A stretch of DNA of 64,000 bases from Pseudodesulfovibrio nedwellii (GTDB taxonomy: Bacteria > Desulfobacterota > Desulfovibrionia > Desulfovibrionales > Desulfovibrionaceae), in contig NZ_AP026709.1 of assembly GCF_027923765.1 (NCBI RefSeq), positions 1-64,000 of the forward strand. The letters are read 5' to 3'. Numbering within the stretch: the stretch's first letter is position 1; the number at the start of each line of letters is the position of its first letter. Below the pieces are notes generated by a model. That model made no database searches. It saw only the letters and a list, made by a program, of their open reading frames with translations, and was not told where the DNA came from. The position numbers and the translations under genes were made by a program. Positions 33,909 to 42,620 of this stretch are shown piece by piece.

Positions 33909-34925
33909 ATGGTACTCAACCTGACCGGTATAATCGGAAACAGTCCTGCCCTTGCCGAAGTGTTCAAGGTACTGGGAAAGGTTGCTCCCACAGATAGTAC
34001 GGTGTTGGTCACCGGTGAATCCGGTACCGGCAAGGAACTTCTTGTTCGGGCACTGCATCAAAACAGCGATCGCCATAATAAGCCGTTTGTTCCCATCAAT
34101 TGTGGAGCCATTCCCAAAGAACTGCTCGAATCTGAACTGTTCGGACATGAGAAAGGTGCGTTTACGCACGCAATCCGTTCCCGCCCCGGCCGATTTGAAT
34201 TGGCTGATGGCGGAACTATTTTTCTCGATGAAATTGGCGAGATGGATTTGTCACTTCAGGTCAAGATTCTTCGTGCGCTTCAGGAGAAGGAAATCGAACG
34301 TGTGGGCGGCACCAGTATCAAGAAAGTCGACGTCCGCGTCGTCGCCGCTACGAACCGCGATCTTGAGGGAGAAGTGGCGGCAGGCCGGTTTCGTGAGGAC
34401 TTATTCTATCGGCTGAACGTCATTCCTCTGCGTTTGCCGGCTCTGAGAAAGCGCGGGAATGATATCCTGCTGCTCGCAGAGCATTTTTTGTGCGATCATT
34501 GTTCGAGCAAGGCACGAAAGAAACTCAAACTTTCCGAGAAAGCTCAGGAGATGCTCCTGACGTATTCCTGGCCCGGGAATGTTCGCGAGTTGGAAAATTT
34601 TATGGAACGACTTTCCATCCTGTGTGATGGAATGGAAATATTGCCAGAAGATCTTCCTGCCAAGATTTTTGAGGATATCGGTGAGCGACCGTTGCGAAAG
34701 GTTGAAGTTATTCAACCAGTCGCACCCATCGGTTTTGCGTGGCCGATGCTTAAGGATATGAAGGACAAGGACCTCAAGCTGAAGGAATTTCTGGAGGCCA
34801 TTGAAGGTCGTTTGCTGGCCGAGGCTTTGGAACTGGCGGATGGAGTGAAGAATAAAGCTGCGGAATTGGTCGGCATCAAGCGGACTACATTGATCGAGAA
34901 GCTGAAAAAACGGAATTTGCTGTAA
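33909..34925 (+). CDS. Sigma-54-dependent activator lacking a receiver domain
   Basis: Enhancer-binding protein of 338 aa made only of the AAA+ domain and a Fis-type DNA-binding tail. Walker A is GESGTGKE (36-43), Walker B is [10 protein letters not shown] (101-110), and the arginine-rich box [17 protein letters not shown] follows. The sigma-54-contacting loop, usually GAFTGA, reads GAFTHA (83-88). The helix-turn-helix lies at about 305-338. No receiver, GAF or PAS domain is present, so activity would be set by abundance or a partner. It could drive the sigma-54 flagellar promoter at 50685; this is unproven. GGAGGAGAG precedes the ATG. Confidence 0.85.
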   Translation: MVLNLTGIIGNSPALAEVFKVLGKVAPTDSTVLVTGESGTGKELLVRALHQNSDRHNKPFVPINCGAIPKELLESELFGHEKGAFTHAIRSRPGRFELADGGTIFLDEIGEMDLSLQVKILRALQEKEIERVGGTSIKKVDVRVVAATNRDLEGEVAAGRFREDLFYRLNVIPLRLPALRKRGNDILLLAEHFLCDHCSSKARKKLKLSEKAQEMLLTYSWPGNVRELENFMERLSILCDGMEILPEDLPAKIFEDIGERPLRKVEVIQPVAPIGFAWPMLKDMKDKDLKLKEFLEAIEGRLLAEALELADGVKNKAAELVGIKRTTLIEKLKKRNLL

Positions 34926-34988
34926 ATCTGGAGTGCCTGGCCTAGTGTTGGCTGGCCGGGTTGCATGACAATTGCATAACTGGCTGAC

Positions 34989-37900
34989 GTGACAGTGAAA
35001 AGCGCCAAAAAAATAATTTGGTCCGTTACAGCGACCCTTATCACCGGATTGATTCTCGTCAATCCTGCTCAAGCTTTGCGCGTGAATTTTCAGTCCCTTG
35101 GAGATTCGGATAAACTTACTTTTTCATTTGATTCAGGCGCTTTACCAAAGGCATCGGTGACACGTGTCGGTGCGAAAGAGCTGACTATTTCTTTGCCTTC
35201 CGGTACCTGGGATAAGGAAGCTAAACCAAGTGCCAAGTCTTTCCCCGGTAAGTTGGTGGAATCCATCACTACCACCGACAAAGGAGTGACACTCAAGACC
35301 AGAACCAACGCGTTCGGGTATATCCGTCTCCCCATCCCCGGCAAGTCTGCATTCATGGTGCAACTTTTTCGAGATCCTATCGGAGCTCGCTGGAAACCTG
35401 CGGGGGTCAAACCCAAAGTTGCACCAAAACCAGCACCTAAGCCGGCACAGAAATTTGCGCCCGAGCCAAAAACTGTGACAAAACCTAAACCGGTTTCCGC
35501 TGCACCCAAGCCGATTGCCACAACTTCCGCGCCAGTTTCCACGGTTGAAGCTTCGCAGGCAATTCCCAATGCGAATGGTGAGAAAAAACCGTTTTTTGCT
35601 GTCCCGTATTCCGTAAGAAACGAGGTGGCCGCATCAGATGCGCCAGCCTCTCAAGTCTCAGAGAAGTCTCAAGCCATTACGCCCACCGAGGCCACGCTTC
35701 CTGCCGAGCCAATGCAGCGGATTCAGCCTGTTGCGCTTCCTCGTGAAGTTGAGACTGGTGTTTATCCGCCATCCAATGAATTGCGTTTCAAGGTGGCGAA
35801 TCAGACCGCAGAGCAAGTGAAATTTGCCGAATTGGCTGGTGGCACCGCAGGACGTTCCCCGGTGGTTGGCGAAGGACAGGGGGCAGGGGCTTCGCAACCA
35901 GCACAAGTTGGTGGCGCAGTTGCATCGCCTCCGGTTGAAATGTCAGGTCAAGGGCAGACTGGTGGGGCAGTGTCTCCGCCGCCGACACCTGTGCGCCCAG
36001 TGGAAGTGTCTGGTCAGGGACAGGCCGGTGGAGCGGTGAGTCCGCCACCGACCGTTGTTGAGGGCGCTCCTCCGCCGGCTCCTACGCCGGAAGAAACCGC
36101 TCAGGTTGAGCAGACTTTGGCAGCTTCGCAGGCTGAGATCCAAAAGGTCGAGGAAGCTCCTGTTGAAGCCGCACAGGCTGAACAACCTGTAGCTGAGGTG
36201 GAAGAAGAACAGGCTCAGCCCGGTGTTGAAGGTGAACAACAGCCTGAATTAACGCCCGAAGAGCAGGCCAAGGCACATGAAGAAGAGATCAGGAATCAGC
36301 TCTATGAAGCGCAGTCCCTGATGTTTAACGGTTCATTGGCCGCAGCTCTGCCCTTGTACGAAGATATTTTAAAGCAACCTGATGTGCCGGATGACGTGCG
36401 CGAAGAAACGCTTTATGCCGTGGCCGACATCAAGAAGCAGCTCAATTCCGATAATCTTTCTGGTAAGTTTGATGAGACAGCTCAGGCTTTTATCGAGGCC
36501 ATGAACGCGAACTTGCGTTCCAATAGAGTGCCTCGTGCGTTACTTAATCTTGGTTTATTGAATTTGCAGGTTGGGAACTTTCCGGAAGCTCGAGCCTATT
36601 TTAAAATTTTGCAGGAAAAGTATCCTGACGACGATAATATCCCGTCCATCAGCTACTACTGGGGCGAGTATTTTTATAAGAAAGGCGAGTTTAGAAAAGC
36701 CGCTGATCAGTTCCAATATCTCATTCAAACCTACCCTGAACATCAATTGGTGAAACAGGCTGCCTATTATTTAGCAGACTCCCTTAACCGAACCGGATTT
36801 CTTGAACAGGCTTTTCAGATCGTCGATTACATCGACAAGAGGTGGCCGGATTACTACATGGAAAACATGGAGTTTCTGCGTCTTGCGGGTTCCGTGGAAA
36901 TGGAACTCAAGAAGTGGCAGGCTGCCAAGAATCATTATTTCACGTACTATAATCTCAATCCTGACGCTGAAGGTGCCGATGTCGTTCTGGCGCGGATTGG
37001 TGATATCTACATTCGTCTTGGGTTGAAGAAGCCTGCCAAGCAGATTTATGAAAAAGTGGTTACCAACTACCCGGAAGAAGAGGGTGGATTGATAGCCAAG
37101 ATGCGTTTGGCTGAAGAAGGTATTTACGACGATCCGGCCATGCATGAAATGGTGGATGTCTTTGATAGGCCTTACAATCTCAACCCGCAGCGGGTGTATA
37201 AAGAGATTGTTGCCAAGCACCCCGACAGTCCTTTGGCACCCATCGCTCAGCTCAAGCTGGCCATGTGGTACGCATTTAACAAAAAGTATCCCGAGGCGTT
37301 GACTGCTGCTCAGGATCTTATCGAAAATTACCCGGACAGCCCGCTCGTGGAAAAGACCAAGGTTCTTGGCGATTCCGTGTTTGTTCTGGCCGTTCCAGGT
37401 ATGATCGGCGAAGAGCGGTATGGTCGTGTGGTCCGGTACTGGGAAACATATGATTTTATCGGCAAGGAAGGTTCCAAGGTTGATGACAAGACCAAGATTG
37501 CCATTGCCACCAGCTATTGGAAAATTGGTCAGCCAGAGAAAGCATTGGAATTGATTGAGCCATACCTCCAGAAAAAGCAGGTTCCGGGTGTGTCCGATGA
37601 TGCCCTTGGTCTTGCTGTGAATATTCATCTCGACCAGTTGAACTGGAAGAAAATTGCGGATCTCGTTTCCATGGCTAAGAAGAATTGGACGCTCAAACCG
37701 GCTCAGCAGAAACAACTTGAGTATGCACGGGCCATGTCTTTGCAGAATCTTGGTGATGCCAAGGAAGCTATGCCCATGTGGGCCGAGCTTGCCAAGGATG
37801 CTTCCGTGGATCCGGCATTTCGAGCATACGCAATGTATTATATGGCCAAAGACGCTATGCAGCGGCAGGATTTGCGTCGGGTATTCGTCTATGCCCAAGA

Positions 37901-38243
37901 AGCATTGGCCTTGTTACTTCAGACCAACGGTGATCCTGAAAAGATTAAGGATACCGTGCTGATGTCCATTTATGCCACTGAGCGGTCAGGCCGATATGAT
38001 GAAGCGCTCAAGTGGGCCAAAGAATATGACCGTTACATTGAAGTGGATAATCCTGAATGGGCATCCACACGGTTCAAGCTTGCTCGTATTTATCGCAAGG
38101 CCGGAGCTATGGACGAATGGAAGCAATTGCTCGGTGATATTATCGAGAAGAAGCCTGATACGCTTCAGGCACAGCTCGCCAAGTCCGCTCTTGAGACCTA
38201 TGCTCTCGAACAAAAAGCTGCTGAATATCAACCCGTACCGTAA
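34989..38243 (+). CDS. Large exported AMIN-like/TPR protein
   Basis: A 1084-aa protein with a signal peptide ending near VNPAQA (about residue 29). An N-terminal AMIN-like beta domain (30-135) leads into a Pro/Ala/Lys-rich linker with imperfect VSGQGQAGGAVSPPPT repeats (around 300-355), then an acidic Pro/Glu stretch to about 430. The remaining 650 residues are consecutive TPR-like helix pairs (NLQVGNFPEARAYFKIL, KKGEFRKAADQFQYLIQTYP). It probably spans from inner membrane to cell wall. The start is a GTG (34989, or 34995) after a stop at 34977, with no clear ribosome binding site. It follows the sigma-54 activator by 63 bp. Confidence 0.75.
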   Translation: MTVKSAKKIIWSVTATLITGLILVNPAQALRVNFQSLGDSDKLTFSFDSGALPKASVTRVGAKELTISLPSGTWDKEAKPSAKSFPGKLVESITTTDKGVTLKTRTNAFGYIRLPIPGKSAFMVQLFRDPIGARWKPAGVKPKVAPKPAPKPAQKFAPEPKTVTKPKPVSAAPKPIATTSAPVSTVEASQAIPNANGEKKPFFAVPYSVRNEVAASDAPASQVSEKSQAITPTEATLPAEPMQRIQPVALPREVETGVYPPSNELRFKVANQTAEQVKFAELAGGTAGRSPVVGEGQGAGASQPAQVGGAVASPPVEMSGQGQTGGAVSPPPTPVRPVEVSGQGQAGGAVSPPPTVVEGAPPPAPTPEETAQVEQTLAASQAEIQKVEEAPVEAAQAEQPVAEVEEEQAQPGVEGEQQPELTPEEQAKAHEEEIRNQLYEAQSLMFNGSLAAALPLYEDILKQPDVPDDVREETLYAVADIKKQLNSDNLSGKFDETAQAFIEAMNANLRSNRVPRALLNLGLLNLQVGNFPEARAYFKILQEKYPDDDNIPSISYYWGEYFYKKGEFRKAADQFQYLIQTYPEHQLVKQAAYYLADSLNRTGFLEQAFQIVDYIDKRWPDYYMENMEFLRLAGSVEMELKKWQAAKNHYFTYYNLNPDAEGADVVLARIGDIYIRLGLKKPAKQIYEKVVTNYPEEEGGLIAKMRLAEEGIYDDPAMHEMVDVFDRPYNLNPQRVYKEIVAKHPDSPLAPIAQLKLAMWYAFNKKYPEALTAAQDLIENYPDSPLVEKTKVLGDSVFVLAVPGMIGEERYGRVVRYWETYDFIGKEGSKVDDKTKIAIATSYWKIGQPEKALELIEPYLQKKQVPGVSDDALGLAVNIHLDQLNWKKIADLVSMAKKNWTLKPAQQKQLEYARAMSLQNLGDAKEAMPMWAELAKDASVDPAFRAYAMYYMAKDAMQRQDLRRVFVYAQEALALLLQTNGDPEKIKDTVLMSIYATERSGRYDEALKWAKEYDRYIEVDNPEWASTRFKLARIYRKAGAMDEWKQLLGDIIEKKPDTLQAQLAKSALETYALEQKAAEYQPVP

Positions 38244-38393
38244 AGGTGCCTTTCCCTTTCTTTCTTCAGACTTCCATTTTATCCTTTTTCTAAACTTTTC
38301 GTAGGTGTATTTGCGCAGGTGGTAGGTTACCGGATGTGATGCTACAATGCTTATGGTATTGGGGGAGAGTCAATTCGTTGAGGAGTGAATGAC

Positions 38394-39203
38394 ATGAAGA
38401 GACAGCCAGTTGTTGCGGGGCGATTTTATGATGACCAGCCTGAGAAGTTGTATACCATGGTGGATGCTTTTCTTGGGTTGGGAAAGGATAAGAGTTTAAA
38501 TCGGACGTTGTTGGCCATGGTGCCCCATGCCGGGTATGTTTTTTCCGGGGCCGTGTGTGGCAAGACGTTGGGCATGGCGAATCTGGAACAGACGGTTCTT
38601 TTGCTTGGGCCAAACCATACTGGCCGCGGAGAGCTATTTTCGGTGTGGAATGAAGGGGATTGGAATATTCCTGGCGGCTCAGTGTCATTTGATTCGGACT
38701 TAGCGAATGCGATATTGGTTTCGGATGCCAATTTGAAGGCTGATATCGCTGCACATACGGATGAGCATTCTCTTGAGGGTATATTGCCGTTTCTGCACCG
38801 TTTGGAGCCTGACACGACCATAGTGCCGATTTCCATCTCCTCGTCGTCCCTCGACTCTCTGAGACAGGTTGGACAGGCTATTGGACAGACGCTTAAGACG
38901 TTTGATCGCCCTGTATCTATTGTGGTCAGTTCCGACATGAGTCATTACATTTCACATGATGAGGCCAAGAAGATGGATTTCATGGCCTTGGAGGCAGTGG
39001 TTACACTTGATCCGGCAGTTTTGTTTAATACGGTTCGAGAAAATAATATTTCTATGTGTGGGGTCCTGCCCATGACCACTGGCCTTTATGCCGCTCTTGA
39101 AATGGGGGCGACTAAAGGAGAACTGGTTGCTTATACCACTTCCGGGGAAGTTTCGGGTGATTTTGATCAGGTGGTGGGGTATGCAGGTGTTTTGGTGAGC
39201 TGA
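38394..39203 (+). CDS. MEMO1-family protein (AmmeMemoRadiSam system B)
   Basis: A 269-aa protein of the MEMO1/LigB-like fold, the B component of the AmmeMemoRadiSam gene sets. Family marks are MVPHAGYVFSGAVCG, LLLGPNHTG, HTDEHSLEGILPFL and SSDMSHYISHDEA. Its usual partners, an AMMECR1-domain protein and a radical SAM protein, are not in this window. The ATG at 38394 has AGGAG 8 bp upstream; a GTG three codons earlier overlaps that site. The biochemical function of this family is not established. Confidence 0.88.
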   Translation: MKRQPVVAGRFYDDQPEKLYTMVDAFLGLGKDKSLNRTLLAMVPHAGYVFSGAVCGKTLGMANLEQTVLLLGPNHTGRGELFSVWNEGDWNIPGGSVSFDSDLANAILVSDANLKADIAAHTDEHSLEGILPFLHRLEPDTTIVPISISSSSLDSLRQVGQAIGQTLKTFDRPVSIVVSSDMSHYISHDEAKKMDFMALEAVVTLDPAVLFNTVRENNISMCGVLPMTTGLYAALEMGATKGELVAYTTSGEVSGDFDQVVGYAGVLVS

Positions 39204-39223
39204 TTTGGTGAAGAGTGTCGGAA

Positions 39224-39289
39224 GCCGCTTTCAGCGGCATTTGTCAGGTTATTTTGTTTCTGGCAGCCAAAGGGGAGAGTTCCCTTTGG
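39224..39289. other. Two intergenic hairpins after the MEMO gene
   Basis: GCCGCT/AGCGGC (39224-39229 with 39233-39238) and CCAAAGGG/CCCTTTGG (39267-39274 with 39282-39289). No T-run follows either one. Confidence 0.5.
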
Positions 39290-39327
39290 AACCCCTGTGT
39301 CGCCGTTGGTGAGAGTTGTTAAATAAG

Positions 39328-39367
39328 AATCCCGAAGAAATTTGTTTCTTCGGGATTTATTTTTTTT
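39328..39367. terminator. Bidirectional terminator between the MEMO and TGA-containing genes
   Basis: A 13-bp perfect stem (39328-39340 with 39345-39357), loop TTTG, then about ten T residues on the plus strand and a TTCTTATTT tail on the minus strand. Confidence 0.85.
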
Positions 39368-39394
39368 CGGCAACCTGCCGAGACTCTAAACGTG

Positions 39395-39598
39395 TCAGGA
39401 GCCACGATTATAGCCAATGGTTGTTTGTCCATTTTGAACTATGACCGGGATTTTGCGTATCCCGTCTGTCAATTTGAGCATTGCTTTCAAATCTGCCGGG
39501 TTCATCAAAACGTCTACAAATTTTGCTTCCGGGTGCGCATCCAACGCCCGCTTGGTGTGTGGTCAGGTGGATTTCCCATAAATTGTTATATTAGTCAT
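39395..39598 (-). CDS. Candidate UGA-decoded selenoprotein, glutaredoxin-like (UXX-star type)
   Basis: Read through an in-frame TGA, this frame encodes 67 residues: MTNITIYGKST, then TGA at codon 12, then PHTKRALDAHPEAKFVDVLM, ending in a normal TGA. The N-terminal strand ITIYGKST followed by U-P-H-T fits the CxxC/CxxT active site of thioredoxin-fold proteins, with Sec in place of the first Cys. The later IRKIPVIV and QTTIGYNRGS match the cis-Pro region of glutaredoxins. AGGAGA lies 7 bp upstream of the ATG. A hairpin lies 12 nt after the TGA. No other stop interrupts the frame. It resembles the UXX-star selenoprotein group (from memory). If the TGA is a stop, only 11 residues are made. Confidence 0.72.
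39530..39550 (-). promoter_or_regulatory. SECIS-like hairpin after the in-frame TGA
   Basis: In the transcript, CGGG and CCCG pair around an inner CGU/GCG stem with apical UGGAU. It begins 12 nt after the UGA, within the distance expected for a bacterial SECIS element. Confidence 0.5.
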
Positions 39599-39690
39599 GG
39601 CGTAATCTCCTTTCCTATACAATTACATCCACCTATTCTCTCTGTCTATCCTTTCAAACAAAGACGAATCCTTTAATTCGCATAACACTT

Positions 39691-39743
39691 CGCGAAGTGA
39701 CTTAAAAAAATTAGGAAAAGAGAGGGATGGGGGGCTGGGGGAG
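39691..39743 (+). repeat. Dispersed intergenic repeat copy C
   Basis: CGCGAAGTGAC, an A-run, TTAGGAAAAGAGA, then a GGGATGGGGGGCTGGGGGA block identical to copy A. Confidence 0.65.
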
Positions 39744-39744
39744 A

Positions 39745-39789
39745 CAAAAAAGAAACCGCCCTGTCCAGCGAAAGCCAGACAGGGCGGTT
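39745..39789 (-). terminator. Terminator after pnp
   Basis: A 12-bp perfect stem (39754-39765 with 39778-39789), followed on the minus strand by TTTCTTTTTT. It closes the rimP-to-pnp operon. Confidence 0.85.
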
Positions 39790-39810
39790 ATTAATGCGTC
39801 AGTCTACGAT

Positions 39811-42045
39811 TTAGCGACGTCCGCCACCACGGTTGTCACGGCGTCCGCCGCCACCACGGTTGTCACGACGACCACCATTGCGGTCACCGCCACGCGGTGC
39901 AGGGCGCTTGAAGTCTTCCAGGTTTACTTCCTGGCCGGCTTCTTCCATCAGCCATGCCTTGCGGGACAGACGAATGCGTCCACCGGGCTCAAGGGAGATG
40001 CACTTGACCCAGACTTCCTGTCCGAGCTGGACGACGTCTTCGACGCGTTCGACGCGCTCGAAGTCGAGCTGGGAGATGTGCAACATGCCTTCCATACCGG
40101 GCAGGATTTCGACGAGTGCGCCGACTTCCAGAACTTTACGGACAGTACCGAGGTAGTTCTTACCAGGTTCGGCCTTTTGGTCGTAGTAGAGAACCATTTC
40201 CTTGGCCTTTTCCATGGATACCATGGTCGGGGCGAAGATGGAGATTTTACCGGAATCTTCGATGTCGATATCGGCTTCGGTCTCAGCGGTAATGGCTTTG
40301 ATATTTTTGCCGCCGGGTCCGATGACCGAGCGAATTTTTTCGGGATCGATGTGCACGACAGCCATCTGCGGAGCCAGTTCGGACAGCTCTTCACGAGGAG
40401 CTGCCAGCTCTTCACCCATGTGACCGAGGATATGCAGACGAGCGTCTTTGGCCTGATGAAGGGCCTTTTTCAGTACTTCCTGAGGGATACCGGCGATCTT
40501 GATGTCCATCTGGATGGCAGTGATGCCGTCCTTGGTACCGGCGACCTTGAAGTCCATATCGCCCAGTGCGTCTTCATCACCGAGGATGTCGGTGAGTACG
40601 AAGTATTTGTCGTCTTCTTTGCACAGGCCCATGGCGATACCGGCAACCGGCTCGGAAATGGGAACACCAGCGTCCATGAGGGACAGAGTGGCGCCGCAAA
40701 CAGAGGCCATGGAGGAGGAACCGTTGGATTCCATGATCTCGGAGACCACACGGATGGTGAACGGGAAGTCGTCCTGGTTCGGCAGAACCGGAGTCAGGGC
40801 GCGCTCTGCGAGTGCACCGTGACCGACTTCACGGCGGGAGGTACCACGCAGCATACGGGCTTCACCGACGCAGTACGGCGGGAAGTTGTAATGCAGCATG
40901 AAGCGCTTGGTGGCATCGCCGAGCAGAGAGTCGTAACGCTGCTCATCACGGGTGGAGCCGAGAGTGGCAACAGCCAGTGCGGAAGTTTCACCGCGGCGGA
41001 ACAGTACGGAACCGTGAGTCTGGCTTAGTACACCGGTCTCGATGGAGAGCGGACGAACGGTGGTGGTGTCACGACCGTCGATACGCAAACCTTCGTTGAC
41101 GATGCGATCGCGCACGAGCTTTTTAGTGATGTCACCGACAATGCCGCTGACAGCTTTGAGTTTTGCTTCGTCTTCGGGGAATTTCTCAGCGACAGCCTCT
41201 TTGGCTTTTGCTTTGGCAGCATCTTTGGCAGCGTAGCGAACCATCTTTTCGGGAGTGGTCACTGCGGCCTGAATATCATCAGTGATGAAGTCACCAAGGA
41301 AGGAAACGAGTTCTTCGTCCTGCTTGGGTGTTTCGACTTTAAGCTTGGCAACGCCGACCTTTTCGCGGAGCTGATCCTGCAGGTCGAAGAGCGGAGCGAC
41401 TTGTTCGTGGCCCCAAGCCAGAGCATCGGCAACAAGGTCTTCGGAGACGAACTTGCCGCCACCTTCAACCATGACCATGGCTTCGCGGGTGGCCGCGAAA
41501 ACGAGGTTCAGGGAGGACTCGTTGTCTGCCTGTGTGTAGGAGGGGTTGAGAACAAACTCGTTGTTGATGAATCCAACGCGAGCTCCCACAATGGGGCCAA
41601 GGAAAGGCATCTTGGAGATATGGCAGGCTGCAGAGGCACCAGTCACGGCCAGGACGTCCGGGTTGACATGTTTGTCAGCGGACAGAACCGTGGCAATGAT
41701 CTGGACTTCGTCAGCGAAGCCTTTCTCAAACAAGGGGCGGATGGGGCGGTCGATGAGGCGGCAGATCAGAGTCTCACGCTCGGACGGGCGGCCTTCACGA
41801 CGGAAGTAGTTGCCTGGCACACGACCAGCAGCATACGCCATTTCTTGATAGTTGCAGGTGAGAGGGAAGAAGCCGCGATCAATAGCCAGGGGCTGGGTCA
41901 CGGCGGTGACCAGAACAGTGGTTTTGCCGGACGTAATCGTCACGGCGCCACTGGCTTGGCGGGCATACTTGCCGGTTTCGATTGTGATGTCCATGCCGCC
42001 GACCGTCGCGGTCAGGCTTGTGGCATCAAAAGGAATCATTGTCAT
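39811..42045 (-). CDS. pnp: Polynucleotide phosphorylase
   Basis: Phosphorolytic 3'-5' exoribonuclease of the degradosome, 744 aa. Two RNase PH domains, a central helical domain, then KH and S1 RNA-binding domains; LSQTHGSVLFRRGETSALAV and the S1 segment GALVEILPGMEGMLHISQL are present. The C-terminal 40 residues form an unusual Gly-Arg-Asn-Asp repeat (GGDRNGGRRDNRGGGGRRDN), an RGG-like RNA-binding tail. AGGAAA precedes the ATG at 42045. Last gene of the operon, downstream of rpsO, with a hairpin-rich leader. Confidence 0.96.
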   Translation of the reverse strand: MTMIPFDATSLTATVGGMDITIETGKYARQASGAVTITSGKTTVLVTAVTQPLAIDRGFFPLTCNYQEMAYAAGRVPGNYFRREGRPSERETLICRLIDRPIRPLFEKGFADEVQIIATVLSADKHVNPDVLAVTGASAACHISKMPFLGPIVGARVGFINNEFVLNPSYTQADNESSLNLVFAATREAMVMVEGGGKFVSEDLVADALAWGHEQVAPLFDLQDQLREKVGVAKLKVETPKQDEELVSFLGDFITDDIQAAVTTPEKMVRYAAKDAAKAKAKEAVAEKFPEDEAKLKAVSGIVGDITKKLVRDRIVNEGLRIDGRDTTTVRPLSIETGVLSQTHGSVLFRRGETSALAVATLGSTRDEQRYDSLLGDATKRFMLHYNFPPYCVGEARMLRGTSRREVGHGALAERALTPVLPNQDDFPFTIRVVSEIMESNGSSSMASVCGATLSLMDAGVPISEPVAGIAMGLCKEDDKYFVLTDILGDEDALGDMDFKVAGTKDGITAIQMDIKIAGIPQEVLKKALHQAKDARLHILGHMGEELAAPREELSELAPQMAVVHIDPEKIRSVIGPGGKNIKAITAETEADIDIEDSGKISIFAPTMVSMEKAKEMVLYYDQKAEPGKNYLGTVRKVLEVGALVEILPGMEGMLHISQLDFERVERVEDVVQLGQEVWVKCISLEPGGRIRLSRKAWLMEEAGQEVNLEDFKRPAPRGGDRNGGRRDNRGGGGRRDNRGGGRR

Positions 42046-42128
42046 AGTGATTTCCTACCTTATAACGGTAATAGGTGAACCACTTCCTGCGTATCCCTCG
42101 GATTGGGTTAGCCGGCTTGGGAAAGGAC

Positions 42129-42158
42129 TTTTGGTGCCTGATTAAATCAGTGCCAAAA
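42129..42158 (-). promoter_or_regulatory. pnp leader hairpin
   Basis: TTTTGG (42129-42134) and CCAAAA (42153-42158) enclose CTGAT-TAA-ATCAG, giving stacked stems about 85 nt upstream of pnp. In E. coli the pnp leader is cut by RNase III and regulated by PNPase; a similar role here is inferred. Confidence 0.45.
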
Positions 42159-42242
42159 ACGCCTTCCGCAGCCAACTAAGCTAAAGCGTGAGGGTGGTTC
42201 GGAGCGGAAAAGACGGCTCCGTCGCAGAAAGTGACATAGTAT

Positions 42243-42266
42243 GAGGGGAGGCTGGTGCCTCCCCTC
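42243..42266 (-). other. Hairpin after rpsO
   Basis: A 10-bp perfect stem GAGGGGAGGC/GCCTCCCCTC (42243-42252 with 42257-42266) with a 4-nt loop. No T-run follows on the minus strand, so it is more likely a processing or RNA-stability hairpin than a terminator. Confidence 0.55.
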
Positions 42267-42288
42267 GTAAACTCAATTTTTCAAAGAA

Positions 42289-42558
42289 CTATTTGCGCAG
42301 ACCAAGGCGACTAATAAGGTCGCGGTAGCGCTGAATGTCTTTGTTAGTCAGGTATTTCAGCAGCTTTCTGCGCTGACCAACCATCTTGAGCAGACCGGTC
42401 CGGGAGTGGTGGTCTTTTTTGTGGGCCTTGAAGTGATCGGCCAGGTATTTGATGCGTGCGGTCAGCAGCGCAACCTGAACCTCGGGGGATCCGGTGTCAC
42501 CTTCACAGGTCTTGTACTCGTCAATAATCTTTTGCTTTTCTTCAGCAGTCATAACCAC
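42289..42558 (-). CDS. rpsO: 30S ribosomal protein S15
   Basis: Primary 16S rRNA binder of the central domain, 89 aa, the usual length. [18 protein letters not shown] and [19 protein letters not shown] are the conserved S15 blocks. It lies between truB and pnp, the standard truB-rpsO-pnp order. Confidence 0.97.
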   Translation of the reverse strand: MVMTAEEKQKIIDEYKTCEGDTGSPEVQVALLTARIKYLADHFKAHKKDHHSRTGLLKMVGQRRKLLKYLTNKDIQRYRDLISRLGLRK

Positions 42559-42620
42559 AGCGCTATCCTCCTAATTTGAGGGTTGATGTATACTTTGCTG
42601 TTTGTTCAGTCTTGAAGTGT

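Noticed and set aside
34955-34975. Sigma-54-like sequence TGGCTGGCCGGGTTGCA before the TPR gene
   Set aside because: Spacing between GG and GC is one base longer than the -24/-12 consensus allows.
42243-42266. Rho-independent terminator after rpsO
   Set aside because: The stem is strong, but no T-run follows on the transcribed strand, and pnp lies downstream in the same operon.
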